From assembly GCA_016758965.1 (NCBI GenBank), contig JAEPRB010000049.1, positions 62,001-126,000 on the forward strand: a stretch of DNA of 64,000 nt, in the 5' to 3' direction. A model generated the notes under the pieces. It saw nothing but the letters and a program-made list of their open reading frames with translations, had not been told where the DNA came from and did no database searches. The position numbers and the translations under genes are program-made. This stretch comes from Circinella minor. Its lineage: Eukaryota; Mucoromycota; Mucoromycetes; Mucorales; Lichtheimiaceae. Positions 45,508 to 58,199 of the stretch are shown in pieces (within the stretch, counting starts at the first letter, position 1; every line of letters starts with the position of its first letter).

Positions 45508-48500
45508 TAATATTAGATGTATATAAATGTGTAATATAAATGATGGCTGTTATGTTATGTTGTTATGATGTGCTAATATATTATATAAAAAGAATGTGAT
45601 GTGGGTATAAAGTATAATTGATGTAATAGATAAATAGGTGGCGGAAAAAAAGAAGGGGGGGGTATGAAAGATGCTGGTTAAGCGAATAATAAGTGCAGGA
45701 TAGAAAAAAAAGATTGAATGGAATGATTGTTTATCTCGATTTTCTATACGTTTTTTTTTTCTAATGAACAAAAAATAAAAAGGTTATATTTTTTCCTGTA
45801 TTGGATGTTTCTCAAAAGTTTGAAAAGAAAAAGAACTGAAAAAGGAAAAAAAGGATATGAACTTTGGAACATCGCGAAAATAAAATAAAAAGATATATAA
45901 GCAGAGAGAATAGACATAGTAGCGGAGAGAGATAGAGAGTATATGTGTGTAAAGTTAAGCTAGGATATATTAGGGGATAATATATAGAGAAATTTACCAG
46001 ATGACATAACGTGGATCCACGTTAAAAGTCTTGATCTGGTAAGCTACAGCGTGGTTTTTAATGACATCTTGGAAAATCAAGAAGATTGTAATATAATAAA
46101 AAGAAAAAAAAGTCCGTAAATCCTTTTCCGACAAGTATAGTCTCTTCTTTCCCTTCCGCATAACATTAAGCTCTCTCATTTTTTATTTACTTTACCTTCA
46201 AAAAAAAAAAAAATCCATTCATTCATTCCATGGTGTTACAAATTGAAACTTTCTCTCTCTTTTTTACATTTTAAAAAAGAAAGTTTTATTTCTTTCAAAA
46301 TAAAAGCATCACTTGTTTATTGCTCTCGATGCTTGTAAATTAAGCTCATTCTTGTGCAACAATTGTTATATCCCCGGTAAACTGGACTTCTGGAAATTCC
46401 ATGACGTTACATATTAAAGAGAAATTTATAATGTTTACTTTCTTGAGTTCATTGATATCAAATTATAATAATTAATTGATACGCTATGTGCTTTTTTTTT
46501 TTTTTTATAAAATGATTAAAATTGGTGTAAGTATATTCATAGTACCAAGCATGTATAATTTATTTTGTGCGCATTAGTAGTTGTTGATCCTTTGAGTTTT
46601 ATTTTTTTATTTTGTTTCGACATAATGTAACAGCCTAATTAAATAAATTCATACTCCTACTAACATACTACTATAGATTTCTTTTAACTGTCAACTAGAT
46701 ATCTTATATTGCTCTTCATCCAAGTGGTTGATAATCGTCGATACTATATAATAAAATAAAATACGTTTATTTATTGATCATTTTTTGATCTAGTTATACC
46801 ATGCAGAAACGGGGATATTTCACCGCCGGTTAGATTTACTCCAGCATTAATTGTTAAGATAAAAAGTTTGTCTAGTAACAAAACATAAAGTTAATACAAA
46901 AGAACTCAAATATATTTGATTTTTTTCTTTCTTGTCTATAGTGGCAGAAGAAGATACTCAACAACTCTAAATTAAATAGGTTGTATTGGCATTCAATTGG
47001 TCGGAAAAGAATGATAATCATGCTTGCTAAAAAAAAAAGCCAGTACGTTATATATGAAATACAAAAAATCATTTTCAACCTGTGTACGTATTTAAAAGTA
47101 GCATATATTTATCCAAAGTAGTAGGTGCATAAATACACACGATGATGACATAAAACATAACTGATGTATGTAGTGGATATAGCAAACACTGTATAAATAA
47201 TACTGATAGTATATATATTGATTTTTCAAGAGGGCTATAAATTCCTAGATTCTTTTTGACAGATAAAATGATAAAAGAAGAAACTAAGTTTACAAAGACA
47301 GAACTAATATTGATGATATATAATATTTTATATTTTATTTGAAAAGTACACCTGAATTTACTAACTTCTATTCAACTAACATTGAATTATTATTTAAGAT
47401 CTAGTGATTGCTCTTGTACTTGCTTTAAAATATTTACCTAGAACTGCTATATCATATGGATGTACTCTTTATTGAACGGACTAATCTATATTACCGTTGT
47501 ATTTCGATAGTTATAGAATTGTTATAAATAAGCGAAAAATACGATTTACGTTCATCCATACCTATTAATTTAATCTATATGTGTGAAACGTTTGAGCAAA
47601 TGATTAATTCACCGTCAATATCATACTTACAAAGTGCGAGGTTGTTGAAAACAATGTATAGTACAATGAAGTCTGGAGAAGGATAATCATTATATTATGC
47701 GTGAATTCCAAGTCAGTCATATACAAGAAAAAGAAAGAACATAATCATACTATGTATCAGTGATGAAATATTTGGGTTTTTTTTAGTACGTATGATCGAC
47801 TGCTATTTCAAACATCCTTGGCCACTATACTTTAAAAAGTATACTTAGTATGAGAATAAAAATATGTCATTGAACAAGTGTACTATAAGTTTTTAATATG
47901 AATTTTTTAAACGACATTTACGTACAGCATATACTTTCCATATAACCGAGATGTTGTATTTACTGCGCGACTAGAAATAGTAAGTCGCTCGCACAAGTAT
48001 TTACCTCTGAATGTCTAGATTAAGCATAATGGATGAACTGTTTGAGAAGGTGAAAATTCTAAATGAAAAATAATAATACACAGGATGTTAAGAAGAACGA
48101 TAATAATTTATTCATTGTAGCAGCTACCTTAGTTAAAAACATATAGAAATGTTATGTACTGTTACAACATAGGTGTAAGGTTGAATAATCAAAATAAATG
48201 TGTTATTTATGGCTATGATAATAGGTACATAACTTTTAGACATTTTATTGTTCGTAGACTATTCTACTTGATTTAATGGATTGTAACTAATTATTATTTA
48301 ATGGTTTAAAGCACACCACAATAAGTCGAATGAAATTTTAACTGTTTTAAATGATATAGTGAGGATAAAAGAATGGCTGGATAAAATAAAGTCTGACAAT
48401 TGATCTTTTACTGTTCCCATTTATAATGTTTATCTCCTCTTTCATCCCCATGCATAAATCTGTTCATATATCCCTTGAGTCCAAGTTTAAATGTTTCCCC

Positions 48501-48578
48501 AACTGATTATAAAAGTCCAACAAAACAAAAAAAAAATATAATAATCATAATAAAGGTGTAGGGGTATTTTTGTTTATT
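45508..48578. other. Long AT-rich spacer
   Basis: 3 kb without a supported gene. A reverse frame 46179-45994 ends in AYQIKTFNVDPRYVIW and has splice-like sites around it, but I cannot place it. Long A/T tracts near 46200-46212 and 46493-46507. Confidence 0.5.
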
Positions 48579-49487
48579 TCATTTTTTTTTCTTTGGACTC
48601 CATCCTTCACTTGTTCCTCCTTCAGCAATCTTAACTTCGCGTACTTTGGGTTTTTTCTTTTTAATCTTTTTAGCAACCGCTATTACTGTTTCAGAAGCAA
48701 CATGATTTGATACAGGTGAAGCTTTTAATGATGATGACGACGGTGACGATGGTTGTGGAATTGGTGAAGGTGATGACGATGACGATGGTGATGGGGTTGT
48801 TGTTGTCGATTCTTTTTGTTGTTCTTGTTGACCAGTTTGTTGCTTAGGTAACTTTAATGACGAGCTACTTGCACTAGGAGACAAATTAGATAATGATGGT
48901 GACGGTGATACTGCAATACGAGCAGCAATGTTTTGATCCCTTGCTTGTTCTGTTCGCTTTATAGTATCAATTTGTGACAGATATTGTACTTTTGTACTTT
49001 TAAGTTTATCGGCTCGTCGTTGTAATTGAGCTGATCGTGCTGTAAGCATTGACATGGTTGATCGTAAAGATAATAATTTGGTATAATAAGTTGATACTTG
49101 TCCCATCTATTGTTTTTAAAGACAATATTTAGTTATTCATATCTTTCGAAAATATAAAATATATACTAAACATACAGTCTCTTTAATTTGTGTTAGTTTT
49201 TCTTCGTCTTGTACATTTTTGGTTTCTGCTTCTGTTATCGTTTTACTTAGTTCAAGTTGTTCTTGTCTAACCGATATATAACATACGCAAGAAAAAAGTG
49301 GTTGTTTCAGAATGAGTTCCTTTAATGAATGAAATAACCAAAAAGTGTTTTTTTTTCCTTTTCTTTACCCAAGTTGTGTAAGTTGAGATTCCAATCGTTT
49401 TAATATATCAATAATTTGTGTTGAAATGTCATTAGAAAGATGTGATTCTGGCGAAGTCGTTGTTGTAGGTATTTCTACGTCGGCCAT
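48579..49487 (-). CDS. Pallidin-like (BLOC-1 subunit 6 type) coiled-coil protein
   Basis: Three reverse-strand exons: 49487-49369, 49266-49176, 49106-48579; 245 residues. The N-terminal two thirds are helical (IIDILKRLESQLTQLGQEQLELSKTI and on). VSTYYTKLLSLRSTMSMLTARSAQLQRRADKLK matches the pallidin block H-Y-x-x-K-L-x-x-[IL]-R-x-x-M-x-x-L..K-L-K-x-R-A. Pallidin is part of BLOC-1, which sorts cargo from endosomes to lysosome-related organelles. After this the protein has a long Ser/Pro-rich region (SPSPIPQPSSPSSSSL) and a basic end (KKIKKKKPKVREVKI..WSPKKKK) not found in animal pallidin. The match is short, so another small coiled-coil endosomal subunit is possible. The start is 157 bases from the divergent PUS10 start. 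Confidence 0.6.
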
Positions 49488-49644
49488 TCTTTTGCAGGAA
49501 CGAAAAAAAGAGGTAGGATAAAAAAAAAAAAGTTCCACTGGTTCACTGCAACGGACTTCATTTTTTTTTTTTAAGAATATGTAGCGAATTTTTTTTTTCT
49601 TGTCTTTTTTTGAAACTTAAAAAAAAAAAAGCGATCGATCTGTC
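49488..49644. promoter_or_regulatory. Compact divergent promoter, pallidin-like / PUS10
   Basis: 157 bases with T8-T11 and A10 tracts on either side, typical nucleosome-excluding poly(dA:dT). Confidence 0.45.
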
Positions 49645-52025
49645 ATGTCAGCCATAACAACAGTCGAAACGATCAAACAATGTATTATAAATGCCGCTAT
49701 TGGAAATGACTCGGACAAATACTTTGACACTGGACTTTCGGCCATTCGCATATTACTCGAAACTCAATGCTGTTACCGATGTTGTCTTCGTTTTTTAAAT
49801 GCTCACGACTTGAACTTATTCACTCTTTCTGAACAGGTATAAACACATACTCTTTTGATTGATAGAAAAAAAATAATAGTGGTTTTGAGGTCAAGCAACT
49901 CAAGAAAATAACAATTCATTCTTCTCCTGTGTACACACACACGCACACACACACACATATATATAATAGGAATTGAATTCTTTGTTTTCTCAATTACTTG
50001 AACAAAAAAAAGACGACGCGAATACTACAAAGAAAGACTTTGTATGTACTGCATGTGTTGGTGCACTTCAATATGCAGAAACTTTCATTGATGATATTGG
50101 AAAAAGATTGGAAGAAGAAAACTATCAAACTAAAAATATCAATTTGACTTGTACTTTACCTATTGGATTATTATCTCGAGATCGTTTATTACAATTTTAT
50201 TTAAGTGATATGCTCAAGATGGATAAATTGATAGATAGTCCACGTGATCCTAAAGAGCCATTCAAGTTTATCATTGCAGGACAAATCAAGGATAAATTTG
50301 GTGTTGAATTATGGAATAATGGTCCATTAAGGATGACGGTTGTTACTGAACATGAACCTACAGCTCAAGAACATATGTTTTTAACTCAAGTAGAAAATCC
50401 AGTATTAAAAGTGAGAACGAAACGAAGAAAGGTAAAAATTCAATATTCATCTTTAGGATTATAAAGGGGTAAAAATAGGGAAGGGAGCAGAAGTGGATTA
50501 CTGCACCACAATATATTGTAAAATAGGATAGGAATAAAATAAATTTACCGCGGACTATATGTTATTAGGGTAAGGTACAAATCTGGGGCGATTCTCGAGC
50601 AACTGTTGTAGAAGCACTCAAGGCATTGAAGGATACTGAAGCACGATCGTAAGTTGATTTATTAAATAAATAGTTGATTGATGGTTTTGCTAATTAAGCC
50701 CATATATTTTTAGGCTTACTACTATACCACCTGCACCACAAACGATTAAAGCAACATTATCGTCAGTGCAATTAGTACATGATGCAGCTTTTGTGGGTGG
50801 TAAATATATAAAAACAAAATATTTTTTTTATCTTATGTTATTAGGTGAAGATGGTAAATTATTTATTAACAAAAAGGTTGTATATACAAACAGGACGATA
50901 TTTAAAGAATTCTCGAGAATATAGTCAAACACCATGGACTATCAAGGGTAAAAAGTTGGCCGAAAACAGTGTATCCGAATGTATATGTGAAACTCTTAAA
51001 AAACATTATCGAGCTGATGGTATGTATCATTTTCATAGATTTATTTATGAGATTGAGGGGAGAACGTGAGTAAAAAAAAATCACTGATCATTGTATTGTT
51101 ATCGTTATTCCCAGATTACAAATTTGTTTCTTCTGGACGAGAAGATGCAAATGTTCGAATGCTTGGAACTGGACGACCCTTTTATTGTGAATTAATAAAT
51201 CCACGTAGGGTGACATTTAAAAAGGACGAGTTGGCTGCTATGCAAGATGAAATTAATTCGTTACCAACCAAAGATGATGTGCAGTTGCGGGATTTAGCAT
51301 CTATTAAACAGTAAGTTATAAATCTGCATGTGATGTATAATCAAATTTATTGAGTATTATCTACTAATTAGTTAATCAATGGATAATTTCTTTATTTGCA
51401 GGACGGATACAAAGACAATCAAAGAAGGAGAAGAATTTAAACGAAAAACATATAGGTAAATCGAAATGATGATGATGGTGGATATACCTTATATTTTTTC
51501 TGGAGGGTTACTATGATACTAATATAGAATATATAAATATATAGAGCTTTGGTTTGGGTTTCTAGTCCAGTAACTGATGAAATTATTGATAAAGTAAATA
51601 AAGCCGGATCACAACCATTCAAAATCCAACAAAACACACCTGCTCGTGTATTTCAAAGGTAATGAGGCAACATATATTGTAGTGGTAGTAGTGGTAATAG
51701 TTGATAATAACAACGTTTATCTAATTTTTATGTGGCAATATAAATCAATTATAACAGACGAGCTGGAATTATTCGTGAAAAAGAAATTCATTTTTGTAAA
51801 GTTGCAAAACCAGCCAATGTTAGAGAAGATACAAAAGAAGAATCAGAAAAACATTTTGCAGTTGTTACTATGAATACACAAGCTGGTACATATATTAAAG
51901 AATTTATCCATGGTGACCTTGGTCGTACACAACCCAATTTTGCTTCACTTGCAGGTGTACAAGCTGCCGATCTAATTGAATTGGATGTCACTGACGTTGA
52001 TCTTGAATGGCCACCTCAAAAATAA
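49645..52025 (+). CDS. PUS10: tRNA pseudouridine synthase Pus10
   Basis: Nine exons: 49645-49836, 49970-50431, 50569-50648, 50714-50799, 50894-51019, 51115-51310, 51402-51455, 51545-51658, 51758-52025; 525 residues. The N-terminal part carries a zinc-type set (CCYRCC about residues 43-48 and CTAC further on) and a THUMP-like region. The catalytic domain begins after GRYLKNSREYSQTPWTIKG. SSGREDANVRMLGTGRPF holds the catalytic Asp in GRED; family members usually have a second acidic residue where this one has Asn. VSSPVTDEIIDKVN, NTQAGTYIKEFIHGDLGRTQPN and ELDVTDVDLEWPP complete it. Pus10 makes pseudouridine 54 (and 55) in tRNAs; it occurs in archaea and many eukaryotes but not in yeast. Confidence 0.95.
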
Positions 52026-52107
52026 TGATAATAATAATAAAAAAAAAAGGATTGCATTTTTTTTTTTTTTTTTTGATCAAGTATAAATATTTTTCTTTTT
52101 GTTTGTT

Positions 52108-53067
52108 TCAAGTATTTTTACTTTTTTTTAAAGATTCTTTTTTGGATTGTGGTGGAGGAGTTAATACACGTTGTGCATAAATAAGATATAATCCGGTTTC
52201 TACTATTGCAATTCCAATAGCTCCTGCAAGTGATAACATTATTCTCTATGAAAATCAAAAAAAAAAAAAATTATATCAAAATTAAATATTTTTTTTTTCA
52301 AGATGATGTCCTATAATATGAATAAAAAAATTTAAACTTACAATCCCTAATTCATTTGTCATTGTACGGGAACCCATATAAATAGCAGTGAAAACGGCCA
52401 CCATTGAAACTCCAATATTTAGAATGGTTACAATATGACCTTTAATTTGTTTTAATTCTCCAGGTTGAATACGGAATGCATATTTTTCATTTTCGGATGT
52501 GATTACCGAGGCAACCATTGATGCATATTCTCGATTATTTTGCTCGTCTCTTAATTTTTGTAACTTTGCTTCTCGTGCTGCTTTTACCTAGATAGTTACA
52601 TATTTACATATATTTAGTGCCAGTACATATATATATATATATATATATGTATATGATAGTCTCGATTATTTTTTTTTGTTTGTTGACACACCTCAGGATC
52701 TTCTTCAGGTTTCGGTTCTATATATACACTTGTTCCTTTTACTAGTTCGTGAAACCAGACTCGACCTATTTATGATCCCATATCAAAAAGAAAGTTGTTT
52801 GTTATTATTCCATGTACCTTTATATATATACCTTGATCATATAAAATAATAAACAACATCTTTTTTTTGTCTTGTTTTACCTAACTGTTGTTCTGAAAAA
52901 AAGGTACACGATTCACGTAGTAAACTTAATGACACGCCTTGCTTTTTTTGATCAAGCGATGCATTGGCTGCGATTTGTGCTTCTTTTCGAAATTTCGGAC
53001 AAAAGTTTGGATCAGCAAGAACTGATTTAAATAACTCTTGCATCGGTTTTGTAAGTGTCAATTGCAT
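52108..53067 (-). CDS. VMA12: V-ATPase assembly factor Vma12/TMEM199
   Basis: Four reverse-strand exons: 53067-52881, 52765-52692, 52587-52342, 52245-52108; 214 residues, the size of yeast Vma12. It starts MQLTLTKPMQELF. The cytosolic half has VWFHELVKGTSVYIEPKPEEDPE, the family's L-L-x-G-S-x-V-x-x-P-x-x-x-x-R/P region, and EYASMVASV. Two membrane hairpins follow: GHIVTILNIGVSMVAVFTAIYMG and IMLSLAGAIGIAIVETGLYLIYA. The tail is basic (SKKESLKKSKNT), like ER-retained proteins. Vma12 with Vma22 and Vma21 assembles the Vo sector of the V-ATPase in the ER. It converges on PUS10, with 82 bases between stops. Confidence 0.9.
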
Positions 53068-53529
53068 GAGGAAGGGAGTGGGGGGGTATAATATGACCGG
53101 TATTGTTGAAATGTAAATAAAGTAACAGTGAAATAAAGAAATGGTTGAGGGGGAAGGAGAAAAGAAAAGAAGGGACAAAAAAGACGCGCGGGGATCTGCA
53201 GTTGTTCCGATTTCTGTGCTGATACAAAGTTAAATTATAATGTCTTCAGTTTTCGTAGTTGTCATTATTAATTATTATATCAGTGAAAATAAGATACATG
53301 AAATATCGTTTAGTTAACGAGTCATTAACTAATATTTTTTTCATCAGGTATTTCTTCCTTCATTACCCTTTGATATATGAACAAAAGAATTTTTGAGAAA
53401 CACCACATCAACCCAATTGTCTGAAAGCTCCGAGAATTTGCATAACTGTTTCTTTTCTTAATACAATAGCCAACAAAAAAAAAAACTTCTTTCTTTCTTT
53501 CCCCACTTTTCCTTCCATAGTTTTTTGAT
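53068..53529. promoter_or_regulatory. Divergent promoter, VMA12 / cap methyltransferase
   Basis: 462 bases; AT-rich, with a TTTCTTTCTTTC tract near 53489-53500 just before the methyltransferase ATG. No other feature seen. Confidence 0.4.
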
Positions 53530-55824
53530 ATGAGTGACCACAAGGACTTGTATACAGGTTTTTTTCTTCGTTTTCTTTATCATTTGTTTCTTTCTTTGTC
53601 TTATTTCCAATTGAGATTAACTTTTTGAGTTATTATAAAGACGACGATCCTGAATATAGAAATACACGTACCCAATCTGGAATCCCACCACCTTCTCTAC
53701 GATCGTTACGTGCTAATAATTCTTCAAATAATTATCCACAACGACATCATCGCGAACAACAACACCAACGATCTTCTCGTGATAATCGACCATTGGGTGT
53801 TCCAGAACGTCATGCATTTCCAGAACGTCGTGGAGTTCCAGAACAACATAATGTCGCGTCACCACAACGACACCCACCCAAACTCGATATGCGTGTCAGT
53901 ACTGATTTTTTAGAATGTAGTCAAGAACATCGTCTCTCTATTGAAGATTTACCTGCCATGATTCGCATACGAGAACCCAAGGTTATTATTATTACTATAT
54001 GGAGAATTCATTTATTATTCGAGTAGAAAAAAAAAGGAGAAAGTGGGGGGGAGGGATAAAATATTAATTGATGTGATTTTTGATATATAGGAACAAGATT
54101 ATTTTTGGAATTCAAAAGATCTAGTAGAACAAACTAATATTATGCGTGTAACGTATATTAACGTTTATTATTACTATTATTATTATTTAAAAGTTTCATC
54201 AATCACTATGTATAGATAACTGATTATTATTATTATTATTATTTTTGTTTATAGAGACAAGTGAAAGGTGCTTCAGACGAGGCACGTGCAAAATGTAATC
54301 CATTTGGATCTATTAATCGATCTATCTTTATGAACCGTGCAGCAACCAAGTTAGCAGCTTTGGATGCAAGTTTTGGATTAACTGCAACTGAAAATCATAG
54401 TAATAAGGTATAATAATATTTAAATTGGGATGAGAAGTATCATTATCTAACTCATTAACTAATAATGTTGAATGTATATTGATAGACTTTTACATTTGCT
54501 GATATTTGTGGTGGACCTGGTGGATTTTCTGGTAATACAATTTTATTTGAAAGATACTTTGTTTTTTTTTTATAAGAATATGTTAAATAGACAAACAAAT
54601 AATTCGTCTACATTTTACTTTTTATTAGAATATTTATTATGGCGAGTTCATAGTTGGGGTGGAAATGCAAAAGGGTATGGAATTACTATTCAATCTCAAG
54701 AACACGATGAAGTTAATTGGCATATTGAGAAATTTCGTCAAGATATACCACGTAATTTTACACCTATTCATGGTCCAGATGGAACAGGTAGTTGTTATAT
54801 AAATATTAAATTAATCATAGACCGTACTCTTATTGATAATATACATATATATAATATAGGTGATTTGTACAAAAAAGAAAATATTCTTGGGTTTGGTGAT
54901 ACAGTAAGACAACAAACGGATCAACAAGGTGTTGATTTAGCTGTTGCTGATGGGGTACGTAAAAATAGAAGGTTTCTCTGAAATTATGATTAACAACAAC
55001 AACATAAGTAAGGCATGCTAATAGTATATTTAGGGATTTGATTTCAAGGGTCAAGAACATAATCAAGAGTATGTTACACGACGACTTTTATTATGTGAAA
55101 TAATTACTATGTTAACATGTTTAAAACAAGGTGGAATATTTGTTTGTAAAATTTTCGACGTCAATGAAGAATTCACTGTTAATATGTTATGGTTATTATA
55201 TCAATTATTTGATATGATTTGTATTACAAAACCATTATCAAGTCGACCTACAAATTCTGAACGTTATGTTGTGTGTAAAGGATTACATTCAAGTGATTCC
55301 CTAGGAACTCTTATTGATGCATTGTTATCAGTTAATCAAGGCTTGGAAACACAACCAGAGCGAATTGGATCATTTATTCCCCGGGCTGTATTGGAAGATG
55401 ATGAAGATTTTGTGAATTATATAAAAATGCGTAATATAAGGTAAATTAACTGAACAATTAACTAAATGATTAATTGTCGTGAATTGTATTGAGATCAATA
55501 AACTTTCCAATATATATATATATTAATGATATCCTTTTTCTCTTTTCCTTTTTTAGATTTGCTTCGAAACAAGTTGAAGCATTGGAATTGATGATTCCAT
55601 TTATACATCAACCGTAAGTTTTTTTTTTTGTTCTCCATGGGAAATGATAAATCAAAGCAAACATTCATTACCTTCCATTGAGTTCATTAAAATTAAATAA
55701 TATCCCTTTTTTTTTTGTATCTAGTGAAAGACCACCTTTGTATGACCAAGAATGGGTTCGACAACAATGTATGAAAGAGTGGCGATTACCAGTACATAGA
55801 TCATCTCAGGAACAAGAATTATAA
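53530..55824 (+). CDS. Cap-specific mRNA (nucleoside-2'-O-)-methyltransferase (CMTR1-like)
   Basis: Ten exons: 53530-53549, 53630-53981, 54091-54147, 54255-54407, 54486-54531, 54629-54787, 54860-54954, 55034-55440, 55557-55613, 55725-55824; 481 residues. No ATG lies in frame in the second exon's leader (its apparent start codon is TTG). A 20-base first exon MSDHKD + F, with donor GTATAC and acceptor TTTTTGAG, supplies the start. The Rossmann core has SIFMNRAATKLAALD, FADICGGPGGFSEYLLWR (SAM site), GYGITIQ, DLAVADGGFDFKGQEHNQEY, LTCLKQGGIFVCKIFD (catalytic Lys) and PLSSRPTNSERYVVCKG, giving the K-D-K-E tetrad of RrmJ-fold cap methyltransferases. It methylates the 2'-O of the first transcribed nucleotide. 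It lacks the G-patch, guanylyltransferase-like and WW domains of human CMTR1; the N-terminus is His/Arg/Gln-rich. Yeast has no such enzyme. Confidence 0.9.
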
Positions 55825-55996
55825 TAAATGAATAGTAGCAAAAACAAAACAAAAACACAAAAAGAAATGCTATTCAATATATATTTGTGTACTATGTAAT
55901 AGATGTCTGTCGTTTTTTTTAATACATGTAATTTTTTGAGAACGTTTACAAAAAAAAAGGTTATGTTGGAATAATATAGTGTTAAATGGTAAAACT

Positions 55997-56526
55997 CTAT
56001 TGTTCTTCTTTTGTTGGTGCTGGTGTTATAGATTTTTCTGCTGCAAGTTTGGCTTGTTTTTCTTTATATGTATAATATAAAGATCCACCTACCATGGCAA
56101 AAATTGTAAAACCTTGTGCTGCCACTTTATTTTTATTTATTTTTTTAATTGAGTGATTTTTTTTATGCTTATGTACACTTAAAAACATCTTAAAAAAAAA
56201 GGTTTGTAACTTTTACCTCGAAGACGAAACATATTATTTGCATAGGCACGATTACCCGTTCGAACACCAACAGTAGCTGCTACTAAAGCAAAACAAGTCA
56301 ATGCAACACCTAAATCATTATATAAGTTTCAAAAACTAGTTAACATTACAAGCGAAAACAATTGAGTATTACCTAAAAAATAAAAACAAAATGAGCTTTT
56401 AAAAAATAACGTACCAGCTGGAACCAACGGTTCTTCTCTCGATTTTCTTTTCATACGATCCAAAGCAGATTCACCCTCCATGGTTATCCTCATGCGTTCT
56501 AATTCTTCTCTTGTGTAATCAGGCAT
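55997..56526 (-). CDS. HIG1-domain mitochondrial protein (Rcf1/HIGD1-like)
   Basis: Three reverse-strand exons: 56526-56415, 56309-56217, 56124-55997; 110 residues. It starts MPDYTREELERMRITMEGES; SALDRMKRKSREEPLVPAG leads into two membrane helices, VALTCFALVAATVGV and GFTIFAMVGGSLYYTY. Between them is RTGNRAYANNMFRLRVAAQG, the HIG1 signature with Q-x-x-x-R-x-R-V-x-A-Q-G order. Rcf1 binds and stabilises cytochrome c oxidase in respiratory supercomplexes. Yeast Rcf1 is longer (about 160); this size is nearer HIGD1/HIGD2 and lacks the extended tail. The last intron uses an unusual AAAG acceptor but it restores GTG and the frame. It converges on the methyltransferase gene. Confidence 0.9.
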
Positions 56527-57949
56527 TTTGTGTATATGTGTTGTGAAAAACGGAAACGACCAAAAAAAAAAGAAAAAGAAAATAAGCTGAGATATATGGA
56601 CCGGCTGTTCTTTCAGTCCTGCGCAAAGTTTCGGTTTAAAATTTTAGGATCGTTGAATGAACAGCAGATAGACCTTTCTTTGATTCAGGTACTAAAAAGG
56701 TTCTGATTTTACTATCTTCAGTAACAAAATTTCTCGTCAAAGAAATAACATAATAACTGCAATAGTATTATTCCTTTTTCTTATACACATTTCGATTATT
56801 AAGAAATATATATTTTATTATTCTCAAGCTAAATAAAATATAGTATATCGTTTTACAAATAATAAGGTTTCTGTTTCACACCACATTTTCAGGAACATGA
56901 AATACACATGTATTTTTGGCCTTTATAATAATAAATTGTTGCATAAAAATAAAGTTTATTTTATTTTATTTTGTTAAAACTTTCTGATAGCAAAGAGAGG
57001 GAGCTCTGTTTATATAATATTTCTTTTTATATATATCAATAAAGATGATATGATATCAACACGATGGTTGCTGAATGTAATATTGTGAATACTATACGTA
57101 TACGAATACCTATCAGCAAAGATATAATAAAACTATTATTGAAGTCTCAACCTAAACCCTACGCAGTTAGAATGAAGGAAATCACTGCACCCAGTCCCAT
57201 AATTTTCGGCTATTTAAATACTTTCAATGTTTGAATTTCATCCTCTGATTCTTCAATAAGATATATCCTACGTCGTAGTAACTCAAAAATCATATAACAA
57301 TATTATTAGATATTGTATAGTAAAGAAATAAACTATAAAATAAATGAAAATAAAAGCATATGTTTTTTTTACTATTCTTTATTTTATTATCAATTCACCA
57401 TATTATCACTATTTCTTTAAATGAATCAATCCATGAATATAATTCTTTTAATTATTTAATTTGATTGAAATATAATACGCTACGTAGTACTGTAGATCAA
57501 CTAAAATGATAGTATTGATATCTTTACTTGATATGTCACGTTAGGATCGGTAGAGTATTTAAACGGTCAAAGCAAGTTATTTGATTGGCTGAGCGACCTA
57601 AAAATAACACGATAGTACCATTTGTTTTTTGGACACAAAATGACAAACAACTTATTATGATGTAAACAAGGCGTATCTTGTCATCAAGTATCTTTAAATA
57701 ATAAAGAGATTAATGATCACACTGAAGAAAAAGTCAAAACAAAGCTATAGTCAAAAGCATTATATTAGAATATCTTTAATAATGATTTTATTTATCAGAA
57801 ATAATAAGCTCTTGCGTGAGCACTTTTTTAAGTAGTGCTTCATAAAGAAAAACACTTTTATAATAATAATACTAACATACTTTGGTTATAAAAAAAAGCA
57901 AATATTTTATCATGTTTATTTTTATACTACAGCAATTAAATTATTATTA
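56527..57949. other. AT-rich spacer
   Basis: No gene supported. Simple (TTTTA)n and TA-rich stretches near 56957-56974 and 57028-57036. Confidence 0.5.
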
Positions 57950-58190
57950 TTATTATCGTCGTCTTCTTCTTCTTCTCCAGGTGATGCTTCTCCAGCTTCT
58001 TCAGCTAATGCTTCTTCAGCTCCTTCAGCTCCTTCAGCTGTTGCTTCTACAGCCTTTCCAGCTACTGCTGCTTCTATAGCTCCTTCGGCTGCTGCTTCTT
58101 CTTCGACTCCTTCAGCTGGTGCTTCTTTGACTCCTTCAGCCGGTGCTTCTTTGACTCCTTCAGCCGGTGCTATTTCAGATTCTTAGAGGG
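57943..58190. repeat. Coding-like low-complexity block with 24-base tandem units
   Basis: Open on both strands. Forward it reads as Ser/Ala/Pro (SAPSAPSAVAS, TPSAGASLTPSAGASL) to a stop at 58185; reverse it reads as Glu/Ala (EIAPAEGVKEAPAEGVKEAP ... GEEEEEDDDNNNNN) to a stop near 57943. ACTCCTTCAGCCGGTGCTTCTTTG repeats about three times at its right end (58107-58171). On the reverse strand an ATG at about 58236 opens MIYAIFSVNKRKQQEQEPSK, which would join the Glu/Ala frame after a one-base shift. No ATG starts either long frame directly. Confidence 0.5.
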
Positions 58191-58199
58191 TTCTTGTTC

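Noticed and set aside
45994..46179. Reverse frame ending AYQIKTFNVDPRYVIW, faintly like ATP synthase subunit k
   Set aside because: The match is about 15 residues without the usual G-K/R and no start or following membrane exon could be built.
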